A stretch of DNA of 64,000 nt from a virus. Positions within the stretch are counted from its first letter, which is position 1, and every line of letters begins with the position of its first letter. Position numbers and translations under genes: made by a program. Location of the stretch: IMG/VR virus record IMGVR_UViG_3300049846_002076, positions 1 through 64,000 of that record, one strand, 5' to 3'. The notes beneath the pieces were generated by a model, which did not search any database, was not told where the DNA came from, and saw nothing but the letters and a program-made list of their open reading frames with translations. This document shows, in pieces, positions 1 to 7,131 of this stretch.

Positions 1-186
1 ATCTTCGGATTCCTCCGGTTCGGGGTTGATGTGGGGAAGCTCATGCACCTGTTTCCAGGGCGACTTGTGGGCTCCGATCGAGCCCTCGTGCAGCCACAGA
101 GTCCCATCGTCAGCCAACGCGATCATGGCCCCGTTGTGGGCATTGACCTGCACGTTGACGAAGCGACGCGGTGTTCCTTTTTTCAT
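1..186 (-). CDS. Small hypothetical protein, C-terminus outside window
   Basis: Open reading frame starting with ATG at 186 and still open at the left edge (62 residues visible, beginning MKKGTPRRFVNV). Its ATG overlaps the TGA of the upstream DNA polymerase gene as ATGA, so it is translationally coupled to it. The visible part has a short stretch of the form ALADDGTLWLHEG...W, which resembles the beta-blade pattern of small phage proteins made of single RCC1/Kelch-like strands. The C-terminus is acidic (PEPEESED). No function can be assigned. Confidence 0.6.
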   Translation of the reverse strand, partial: MKKGTPRRFVNVQVNAHNGAMIALADDGTLWLHEGSIGAHKSPWKQVHELPHINPEPEESED

Positions 187-3100
187 GGCATGAGACTCGC
201 GACCTGTTCGCAGACCTGTTGCAGAATGACCGCCTTCTTGTCGTCGAACAGGACTTGCAGCGGGTTGATCCCGATCACGATCGAGGCGTCGAGGTCGGGG
301 TTGTAGACCACCTTCCCGGCGAAGTCATTCATGGATCCCTTGATCGACGGAAGCAGGTGGCGCATGGTGTTCGACCCAAGCACCAGGATCACCGGGGGCT
401 TGAGAATCTCGATCTCCTTCGCAAGATACGGAGAGCACCCGAGAATCTGCTCGTTCGAGATGCCTTTGCCGATCTTCGGGGACTTGATCAGGGAAGTATA
501 GTAACCGTCGTTCGGCGTGAGCCCCGCTTCCTTCAAGGCTTCTTTGAGGAACAGGGCACCGTCGCCTTCCAGCATCTTGCCCGCCCGCTCTTCCTGGTAG
601 GTGGGGGCGTCGAAGATCGCCATGAACTTCGGGGTGTGTCCGAGCCTGGGCATGACGTGAACGCCGCCCTTGAGGCTGCACTTGTCACAGGTGCGCGTCT
701 GCCCGATCGTCTCCAGCAGCTTGAGGGTGACGGCACGCTCTGTCGGGATTCCCCGGGACGCCTTGACGCTCTCGACGGTGTAGCCGGGCATCAGCTCGAG
801 GCGATCCTTGAGACGAGTCGGGTCGAGAGGGGGCTTGCCACCGAGAACCGTGTAGAAGGCGCCCACCTTGTCGAGCTTCTCCCGATGCGCCGAGTTCACC
901 ACGGCCCGGGGCAGTCCCGCGGCCTTCTGCGCTTCGCCTTCGAGTTGCTTGGGAAGGTCGGTGAAGGTGCCGCCCACGAATTCTCGGGTCTTGACGATCG
1001 CGTTGGCGACGTTCTCGCTGATCCCCTTGATCGCCTGAAAGGGAGCGAGAAGCTCCTTGTCCGAACGGATCACGATGCGTTCGAGGGAGCCATTGACGTC
1101 GGGCGGCAGCACGTTGATGCCCTTGTTGCGGGCGTCCATGACGAGCGGCGCGAGACGGTCGTTGTCGTCCTGAATGGACATGCTGGCCGCGTAGAACTCG
1201 GCAGGGTAGTGAACCTTCACCCACATGGTCAGGAACGAAATCAGCGAATACTCGACGGAGTGCGAGAGGTTGAAGGCGTAGCCCGCGAACACTTCGATCT
1301 TGTCCCACAGCGCGGTTGCCTGATGCTCGGGCATCGAGGAAATCGCCTCGCAGCCCTTGACGAATTTCTCCCGCATCTCCTTCATCTTGTCGGCGTCTTT
1401 CTTGCCCATCGCTTTCCGCAGATGGTCGGCTTCTGCCATCGTGAAGCCGGCGACGTCCCGGGCGATCTGCATCACCTGTTCCTGGTAGACGATCACGCCG
1501 AAGGTCTTCTTGAGGGCGGGCTCCATGTTCGGGTGCTCATACCATGGAGACTTCGCGCCCTGCTTGATCTGGACGTATTCGTCGCACAGACCCGCATCGA
1601 GAGGGCCGGGGCGAAACAGGGCGACAACCGCCACGAGGTCGTCGAAGGTCAGGGCGCCACCGAGGGCAAGATCCTTCAGGAGTTTCCGCATCCCGCTCGA
1701 CTCGAACTGGAAGACCCCGGTCGTGTCGGCGTGAGCGAAGGCGTCAAGCACCTTCGGGTCGGTCAGATCGACCGTCAGGTAGTCGATGTCCTTCCCATGG
1801 CGATCCTTGATGTAGTCGCGGGCGCGGGCCAGCATGTCCAGCGTCGTCAGGCCCAGAATGTCGATCTTGATGAGGCCCCAGTCCTCGACATACTTCTTGT
1901 CCCAGTTGGCGACCCGACCCTTGGCCCGCGTCTCGACGACGGCGCGGTTCGAGACCGGCTGGTCGGCGATGATCACGCCCGCGGCGTGCTGTCCCAGGCC
2001 GCGCATGCAGCCCTCCAGACGCAAGGCGTGATCCCAGATCACCGGACGCTCGTTCTTGAATTTCTCGATGTCCGGCACCTTCGCTGCGCTTTCCTCGAGC
2101 CCGAGGGAGACGCCGTGCTCTTTCTCCATCAGCTTCGAGCAGGAGTATTCGTAGGGCGCCATCCCATGAATGCGGGCAACGTCCCGAATCGACGATGCGG
2201 CACCCATGGTGGTGAAGTTGGAAATGCCCGCGACCTGTTCCTCACCGAACTGTTCGATGATATGGTCAATGACCTCGTGCCGACGGGCGGACATGAAGTC
2301 GAGGTCGGCGTCAGGCAAGTCGATACGCTCCGGGTTGATGAAGCGCTCGAACAGGAGGTCGAAGCGAATGGGGTCGACGTCCGTGATCCCGATCAGGTAA
2401 GCCACAAGCGACCCACCCACTGAACCCCGGCCCGGCCCGACGATGATGCCTTGGGACTTCGACCAGTTGACGATCTGCCGCACGAGCAGGAAGTAGCCCG
2501 AGAAGCCCATCTTCTTGAGGACGTCCAGCTCGTATTTGAGACGCTCGACGTAGACCGGCAGTTTCTCCTTCGGGGGCTGGTAGGCGAGAATGGGCTTGAG
2601 CAGACGCTCCTTGAATCCTGCGGTGCAGAGATCCTTGAGCGCTGCCCACTCCCCGTCCTTACCGCCGGCGGCCATCATCGGCAGCGCCAGGGGCATCTTC
2701 TTGAATTCGTAGGTGCAGAGGTCAGCCACCTTCCCCATGCTCTTGATCGCTTCCGCGATCTTCACGACCGTATCGGGAGGGTTGAGTCCGGGATGGTGGG
2801 CCTGCAGACGCTTCGACAGGGCGACCGCATCTTCGGCGATCTCCACACCCTTACGCATGTGGAACCCCCTGAACCAGTGCTTCGGGAGCCAGGGGGCGCT
2901 GATGTCCGCGTTCTGCTGGATCGCTCCGCGCACGTCGAGACTCTTCGCGTCCTCGGGGTTTGCATAGAGGAAGGGGTGCCCGATGATCGTCGGCAGGTTC
3001 ATGTATGCCGCAAGGTCGATGGCCCGGGCATTCATTGTGTCCCACAGGGGCGTGTTGATCGGCACGATCTCCACGAGCACATCCAGGTGCAGCCCCCGCC

Positions 3101-3566
3101 ATTCCTCGATCTTCTCCCGGTAGTCGGGGTGCGAGAAGACCGACTGGAAGTCTCCAGTCGTGATCACGCAGCCCTGAAGGCCCTTCACGTCGTCCCAGGA
3201 CACCCGGGCGTTGTAGTAGAAGCGCTCGGGGGTATTGGCGTTCGACAGCACCCGGATCAGGTTCTTGAGCCCGTCCTCGTTCATCACGAACGCCTTGATA
3301 CGAACCTCGCGGTTCTCGACCGCGTCCTTGACCTTCTCGGTCGGCTTGTCGTAGACCCGCAGAGTCACACCGACGATCGGCTTGATCCCCGCCTTCTTGC
3401 ACTGGTTGGTGAACTCGACCATGCCCGAGATTGTCATGGTGTCCGCGAGGGCGAGGGACTCGTAGCCGAGCTCCTTCGCCTTCGCGATCATGGGCTTCAT
3501 CTGCAGGATCGACTCCCCGAGTGAGAAGTCGCTGCGAACACCGATGGAATGGGCAAATGCGGTCAT
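183..3566 (-). CDS. dnaE: DNA polymerase III alpha subunit (C family) with a C-terminal uracil-DNA-glycosylase-like domain
   Basis: Phage replicative polymerase, 1127 aa. An N-terminal PHP-like domain (about 1-230) is followed by the C-family palm and fingers: GPGRGSVGG near 377-385, catalytic aspartates in PDADLDF (D419, D421) and in KIDILGL (D569), then GVFQFES and VIVYQEQVM motifs. The PHP metal ligands look eroded: H6 is present, but the second His is R11 and the later LxDH position reads ADT. Residues about 950-1127 are not the usual C-terminus. They resemble family 4 uracil-DNA glycosylases: CDKC at 960-963, DAPTYQEERAG in place of the GEAPG motif, and C1044 in GCSPYL. The third iron-sulfur Cys is S1029. 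It is the second gene of the unit led by the RNA ligase, with only a short gap before it. Polymerase identity is very secure; the tail domain is inferred from motif order. Confidence 0.95.
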   Translation of the reverse strand: MTAFAHSIGVRSDFSLGESILQMKPMIAKAKELGYESLALADTMTISGMVEFTNQCKKAGIKPIVGVTLRVYDKPTEKVKDAVENREVRIKAFVMNEDGLKNLIRVLSNANTPERFYYNARVSWDDVKGLQGCVITTGDFQSVFSHPDYREKIEEWRGLHLDVLVEIVPINTPLWDTMNARAIDLAAYMNLPTIIGHPFLYANPEDAKSLDVRGAIQQNADISAPWLPKHWFRGFHMRKGVEIAEDAVALSKRLQAHHPGLNPPDTVVKIAEAIKSMGKVADLCTYEFKKMPLALPMMAAGGKDGEWAALKDLCTAGFKERLLKPILAYQPPKEKLPVYVERLKYELDVLKKMGFSGYFLLVRQIVNWSKSQGIIVGPGRGSVGGSLVAYLIGITDVDPIRFDLLFERFINPERIDLPDADLDFMSARRHEVIDHIIEQFGEEQVAGISNFTTMGAASSIRDVARIHGMAPYEYSCSKLMEKEHGVSLGLEESAAKVPDIEKFKNERPVIWDHALRLEGCMRGLGQHAAGVIIADQPVSNRAVVETRAKGRVANWDKKYVEDWGLIKIDILGLTTLDMLARARDYIKDRHGKDIDYLTVDLTDPKVLDAFAHADTTGVFQFESSGMRKLLKDLALGGALTFDDLVAVVALFRPGPLDAGLCDEYVQIKQGAKSPWYEHPNMEPALKKTFGVIVYQEQVMQIARDVAGFTMAEADHLRKAMGKKDADKMKEMREKFVKGCEAISSMPEHQATALWDKIEVFAGYAFNLSHSVEYSLISFLTMWVKVHYPAEFYAASMSIQDDNDRLAPLVMDARNKGINVLPPDVNGSLERIVIRSDKELLAPFQAIKGISENVANAIVKTREFVGGTFTDLPKQLEGEAQKAAGLPRAVVNSAHREKLDKVGAFYTVLGGKPPLDPTRLKDRLELMPGYTVESVKASRGIPTERAVTLKLLETIGQTRTCDKCSLKGGVHVMPRLGHTPKFMAIFDAPTYQEERAGKMLEGDGALFLKEALKEAGLTPNDGYYTSLIKSPKIGKGISNEQILGCSPYLAKEIEILKPPVILVLGSNTMRHLLPSIKGSMNDFAGKVVYNPDLDASIVIGINPLQVLFDDKKAVILQQVCEQVASLMP

Positions 3567-3599
3567 GCGTTCACTTTACGGGCGCGGGGTTGGCAAGTC

Positions 3600-4205
3600 T
3601 CAGGCAGCTTTCTTCTGGGCGACGCTCTTGGGAACCTCGTCGTCCTTGATCGTCTTCTTGAAGCCGACGTTGGCTGCGGTGTGGAAGACCACGATGCCCT
3701 CGGGGTTCATGAAACCGGGAGCAGCACGACTTCCACTTGCTTCCAGCCGCAGCAGGGCCGTGTTCACGTGGATCGTGTCGAAGTCGCCACGATAGAGCAC
3801 CGGCACGACCGAGCAGCACGCCGGCCGCAGGGCTTCGTCCTTCCCACCTTCGCCCCACCGATGGACGTTGAAGAGCGAGAACCGGCGTTCGGACAGACCG
3901 TAGTTGCGCTGGATCCCCTTGCCCCACCACTCGCCGAAGTGGTGCCCTTCCCCGAGACTCGCCAGGGCTTCGGCATTTTCCTTGACCCACAGCGCGAAGG
4001 CGAAGTTGTCGTCGCCCGGCTTGATGATGCGGGTGCGGCTCTGGGCATAGAGCGCGAAGCCGTCCACGACCGCTGTGACACTCTCCAGCGGAGCTTCGTT
4101 GCCGAGCGCTTCGATAACGACCGCGGCATTGGTGCCGTCGATCTTCTCGGTGATGATCACTTCCCGGGAAAGCCGGGGCATCTTGGGAAATTCGCGGAAT
4201 TCCAT
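3600..4205 (-). CDS. RNA ligase (Rnl2-like nucleotidyltransferase)
   Basis: Protein of 201 aa with the ordered motifs of covalent nucleotidyltransferases: motif I EKIDGTN with the predicted adenylated lysine K21, motif III in HFGEWWG, motif IV PEGIVVF and the motif V lysines in GFKKTIK. Length and motif spacing match small RNA ligases of the Rnl2/DRB0094 type, which repair nicked RNA and, in phages, reseal tRNAs cut by host defences. No polynucleotide kinase partner is visible in the window. It is first in a unit preceded by a TATAAT -10 (4232-4237) and a palindromic operator copy, and is followed by the polymerase gene. RNA rather than DNA ligation is inferred from the family. Confidence 0.85.
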   Translation of the reverse strand: MEFREFPKMPRLSREVIITEKIDGTNAAVVIEALGNEAPLESVTAVVDGFALYAQSRTRIIKPGDDNFAFALWVKENAEALASLGEGHHFGEWWGKGIQRNYGLSERRFSLFNVHRWGEGGKDEALRPACCSVVPVLYRGDFDTIHVNTALLRLEASGSRAAPGFMNPEGIVVFHTAANVGFKKTIKDDEVPKSVAQKKAA

Positions 4206-4216
4206 GTCTACTCCCT

Positions 4217-4237
4217 CGTCAGTAATGATTGATTATA
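4217..4237 (-). promoter_or_regulatory. Promoter -10 with operator copy (RNA ligase/polymerase unit)
   Basis: The minus strand has TATAAT (4232-4237) followed one base later by AATCA-TTAC-TGACG (4217-4230), two mismatches from the AGTCA-N4-TGACT palindrome found at other units. No good -35 lies 17 bp upstream. The expected mRNA leader to the ATG at 4205 is about 20 nt. Confidence 0.6.
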
Positions 4238-4243
4238 GCGAAG

Positions 4244-4540
4244 TCAGAAGGTGCCCACACCTTCGCCTGTAGACGGTTTGTCGCTTGGCGGCGGCAGCGG
4301 CGGCGACCGCCAAATCGCTATCAGGATGTGTGAGTAGTTGTCGTTCTTGCTGTGCGACGTCACGAGTCCGGGCTGTGACATCGGATTTGCGATGTTCTCG
4401 GTCTTGTAGATCGAATTCGGAACGACCTTCGTCTCCACCAGTTCCCATTCTTGATGCGCCGCACTCGGCGGAACAAGAAGCGGCCCGCTCGAGTTGCCTG
4501 ACAAGTGCATCGAGGTATAGGCATACGTGAATTGGGTCAT
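4244..4540 (-). CDS. Small hypothetical protein
   Basis: 98 aa; not recognised. It starts at 4540 with an ATGA overlap onto the end of the upstream gene (4537), the arrangement used throughout this unit. The sequence has a Trp-Glu-rich segment (EWELVETKVVP), an aliphatic stretch (LIAIW) near the end and a Pro/Ser-rich tail. Another leftward frame is open over the same DNA (4233-4580), but it lacks the coupled start. It is the last gene of the unit led by the CobS-like ATPase. Confidence 0.65.
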   Translation of the reverse strand: MTQFTYAYTSMHLSGNSSGPLLVPPSAAHQEWELVETKVVPNSIYKTENIANPMSQPGLVTSHSKNDNYSHILIAIWRSPPLPPPSDKPSTGEGVGTF

Positions 4541-5181
4541 TTGCCACCCTTGAACATGAGAGTGTGTCCGTCGTCGTCAACCACCCCGAACTCCACGAGA
4601 ATGCGACTGACGACAGCCACCCTGGCAGCGGCAGTCCCGTCGCTCCACTTGAAGCGCTCCATGTAGAGCACCTTGAGCTCCGACTTTCCGACCATCCCGG
4701 TCGAGAGCAGGCGCTCGACCGCGGAGTGCAGGTAGGGCATCGCGTCGACCGGGAAGGGGTTTTGGGCCGACTTGAGGGCGTCCCTGATTTCCCGGAACCT
4801 TCCCCGCTTGAGCATCGGGCGCATCCGGTCGCCTACCTTCTTGGGCAGGGCGTCGAGAAAGGCTTCTTCCTCTTCGAGGAGCTCTCGACGCACGATGGGG
4901 TCGTGCGTCCGGGTGGGCGGGCGCACCGTAAGCTGCACACTCGCCTCGGGCAGGGGGTAAGGGTCAGACCCAACCTCGCCCGCAGGAATCACTGCCGCCC
5001 TTCTAAGCTCGCTTTCGAGGTATTCCGCGAGGTCGTTCAGGGGTTCGGTTCGCGCATACGCCCGCACTTTGGCAAGGGACACGACACCGCATTCCTTGAA
5101 GTCGACGCACCCACGACACCAGGCGTCAGGCTTCGGGTTGAACGAAGTCGGGGAACCGAAGCAGCGGAGCTTGGGCATCAA
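4537..5181 (-). CDS. Hypothetical protein with N-terminal Cys cluster
   Basis: 214 aa; function unknown. Four cysteines near the N-terminus (C7, C22, C25, C31, in the order C, then CRGC, then C) look like a zinc knuckle. The middle is charged and acidic (RRELLEEEEAFLDAL), and the C-terminal third looks like a compact helical domain (VGKSELKVLYMERFKW). The gene overlaps the sigma-like gene upstream by ATGA and the next gene downstream by ATGA, so it is made together with them. A nucleic-acid-binding accessory of the sigma-like protein is possible but only a guess from position. Confidence 0.7.
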   Translation of the reverse strand: MMPKLRCFGSPTSFNPKPDAWCRGCVDFKECGVVSLAKVRAYARTEPLNDLAEYLESELRRAAVIPAGEVGSDPYPLPEASVQLTVRPPTRTHDPIVRRELLEEEEAFLDALPKKVGDRMRPMLKRGRFREIRDALKSAQNPFPVDAMPYLHSAVERLLSTGMVGKSELKVLYMERFKWSDGTAAARVAVVSRILVEFGVVDDDGHTLMFKGGK

Positions 5182-5852
5182 CGAAACTTGGCCGCATTGA
5201 GTGAGGGAATGTCGACCCGGAACTTGCGGTCGATTTGGTTACGCAGCGCGAGCGCCTCTTTCGGGGTGAAGTTGAGGCTCTTGCAGATGAAGTCGATCCC
5301 GAGACGAGTGGGCGCCTGATGCCCCTGCGCCCGCAGAGCTTCCTGGTGCTCGGCGAATTTCTTGAGCAACTCGGGGGACGGGCCATGCACCAGGATCGCG
5401 ATCACCTGCCTGAACCGTGGGGGCATGGCAGCGATGCGACTCGCCATGACCTTCTGCACTTGCCGGCGCTCGAGCACTTCCGGGGGCGCGTCGCATTCGC
5501 TGGCGATGAAGTCGAAGGCGCTGCGAACCTCGCCATGTTCGTCTTCGATCATGCCCTGCACTGAGGTCGCCGAGACCACCCGACGTTGCCGTTCCATCTT
5601 GTCGGCCCAACGGTTGAATTCGTGGAAGCAGGCGGTGTGCATGTAGGTGCTGAATTTCGCGCCCTTGGTGGCGTCGAACCGGCTCACGCAGGTGCAGTAG
5701 ACCTCGGTGAAGAACGAGACGAGATCCTCGTAGCTTGTGGTCGGGTCGATCGCCTGTGCCCGGGTGAGCGCCTTGCTGGCGATCTGCATCACCAGGCGCT
5801 CGTGTTGCTTCCAGTGCTCGACAGGGCTTACCGCAGGGACGCTCATGTCCAT
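5178..5852 (-). CDS. Sigma-70-family-like factor
   Basis: 224 aa. Residues about 38-85 carry a sigma-70 region 2 signature: SYEDLVSFF, then SRFDATKGAKFSTYMHT and FNRWADK, as in the -10-binding helices of sigma factors. A second half (about 130-215) containing RIAAMPPRFRQVI and a later helix pair could be a divergent region 4. Such proteins redirect host RNA polymerase to phage promoters. The gene sits between the CobS-like ATPase (1-bp gap) and the Cys-cluster protein (ATGA overlap). It is short for a primary sigma factor and resembles alternative or phage sigma factors. The family call is good; the promoters it recognises are not known. Confidence 0.75.
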   Translation of the reverse strand: MDMSVPAVSPVEHWKQHERLVMQIASKALTRAQAIDPTTSYEDLVSFFTEVYCTCVSRFDATKGAKFSTYMHTACFHEFNRWADKMERQRRVVSATSVQGMIEDEHGEVRSAFDFIASECDAPPEVLERRQVQKVMASRIAAMPPRFRQVIAILVHGPSPELLKKFAEHQEALRAQGHQAPTRLGIDFICKSLNFTPKEALALRNQIDRKFRVDIPSLNAAKFR

Positions 5853-5853
5853 G

Positions 5854-7050
5854 TCAGACTCCCGTTCCGAAGATGCGCTGTGCGACAGCGACCACCGCCT
5901 CCCGATCGACCTTGCCGAGACGATTGATGAAGGCGAGATTCAGGCCCATGAGGTAGCTGCCGCGCTTCATCCCGATCGACGCGGCGCGAATCAGGGCACG
6001 CGGCGACACGGTCGTGCTGATCGTGCCTTTGTCGAAGGTCTCGCGGACGCGGTTCGCGAAGTCCACGAGCTTCTCAGCGTCCTTGCGAGAGGTCTTCGCC
6101 TGGTTCATGACGACGAGCGTTTCCAGCTCGGGCTTCATGTAGCGGACTTGCACCGTGATCCCGAAGCGGTCGTAGTTGGCCGCGTTCTGGAGCTGAGTGC
6201 CCTGATAGAGGCCGGTCTCGTCCCCGGAACCGTTCGTGTTCCCGGTCGCGCAGAACCGGAAGTTGGGGTGCGGCTTCACGACCCGCATTTCGGGCGGGGC
6301 GTCCTTGATGAAGAGCGCGTTGCCTTCGAGAACCGGCTGGTAGACCGCCAGCACCGAGGGCAGGGCGAAGTCGTATTCGTCGGCGATGTAGACCCACCCG
6401 TGAAGCATCGCCAGGGCGAGCGGCCCGTATTGAAACACGGTCTCGCCCTTCTTCACGATCCACTGCCCGATCACGTGCGCCTCTTCGGTGTTGATCGTGT
6501 GCTGGATGCGAATCGCGGGACGCTGCGTCCGGGCGCAAATCTGGAGCAGCGTGGTGGTCTTGCCCGTGCCAGCGTGACCCCAGGCGAGCACTGGCACGTT
6601 CATTTCGATCCCCATGACGAGGTTCTTGAGGAGCTCGACGTCATAGACGTGATTCGGATCGACCGCGGGCACCAGATCCTTGTCGGCCGGCGTGATGTAG
6701 TGGGCCGGCGTCAGCACCTCCACCGGGATCGGCCCGCCCTTCGCGTTGAGGGCGGCAGCGACGCTGCCGAGGTCGAAAAGCTCGTGGAACGGCTTTGTCA
6801 CCTTGCTCACGACACCTCCGACGACGTGCAACGGGGCGGGGGCAGCCGACATTTCGGTCGTCGGGCTGGCACCCTCACGCTGCTTGCGCTGTTCCTCGAG
6901 CTTCGACTTTGCCAGCTCGGAGAGGATCGGAGCGTCGGGATACTTGCTCTGATATTCCTCGAGCGTAACCTCGGGGTGGCTGTCGCGCAGGTGAATCTGG
7001 ATCGAATGCACCTGCGCGTTGCACAGTTGGCAGCGAATCTTTTCCGTCAC
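5854..7050 (-). CDS. cobS: CobS-like AAA+ ATPase with N-terminal C2H2 finger
   Basis: 398 aa. An N-terminal C2H2-type element (C7, C10, H20, H25) is followed by a MoxR/CobS-class AAA+ module. Walker A is GHAGTGKTT (158-166), Walker B lies in VYIADEYD (219-226), and sensor 1 is CATGNTN. MoxR/CobS ATPases remodel partners that carry a VWA domain, and exactly such a protein is encoded next upstream (7132-9375). In cobalamin synthesis the CobS-CobT pair loads cobalt, but phage homologues occur without the corrin pathway, so a chelatase role should not be assumed. It is first in its unit, behind a promoter with an operator copy at 7071-7095. Confidence 0.88.
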   Translation of the reverse strand: MTEKIRCQLCNAQVHSIQIHLRDSHPEVTLEEYQSKYPDAPILSELAKSKLEEQRKQREGASPTTEMSAAPAPLHVVGGVVSKVTKPFHELFDLGSVAAALNAKGGPIPVEVLTPAHYITPADKDLVPAVDPNHVYDVELLKNLVMGIEMNVPVLAWGHAGTGKTTTLLQICARTQRPAIRIQHTINTEEAHVIGQWIVKKGETVFQYGPLALAMLHGWVYIADEYDFALPSVLAVYQPVLEGNALFIKDAPPEMRVVKPHPNFRFCATGNTNGSGDETGLYQGTQLQNAANYDRFGITVQVRYMKPELETLVVMNQAKTSRKDAEKLVDFANRVRETFDKGTISTTVSPRALIRAASIGMKRGSYLMGLNLAFINRLGKVDREAVVAVAQRIFGTGV

Positions 7051-7070
7051 GTGGAAGTCCCCTCTAAAAA

Positions 7071-7118
7071 TGTCAGTGCTGATTGTTGAATCATAGCGTA
7101 GCGAACTTGGCGGGTCGA
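7071..7118 (-). promoter_or_regulatory. Promoter with operator copy (cobS-like/sigma unit)
   Basis: On the minus strand: a weak -35 TCGACC (7113-7118), 17-bp spacer, -10 TATGAT (7090-7095), then AATCA-GCAC-TGACA (7071-7084), two mismatches from the consensus palindrome, five bases downstream of the -10. It lies in the 81-bp gap between the CobT-like and CobS-like genes. Confidence 0.6.
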
Positions 7119-7131
7119 GTCAATGCTTGGA

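Noticed and set aside
171-2423. Long rightward ORF opposite the polymerase gene
   Set aside because: Mirror frame caused by high GC and codon bias of the polymerase gene; its sequence is Arg/Val/His-rich without family motifs and has no SD or promoter.
4233-4580. Alternative 115-codon leftward frame
   Set aside because: Overlaps the 98-aa frame but lacks the ATGA coupling; the 98-aa frame is preferred.
7114-7130. Further operator copy near GAGTCAATGCTTGG
   Set aside because: Only one half-site matches; the other half is too different and it lies in the promoter upstream region without symmetry.
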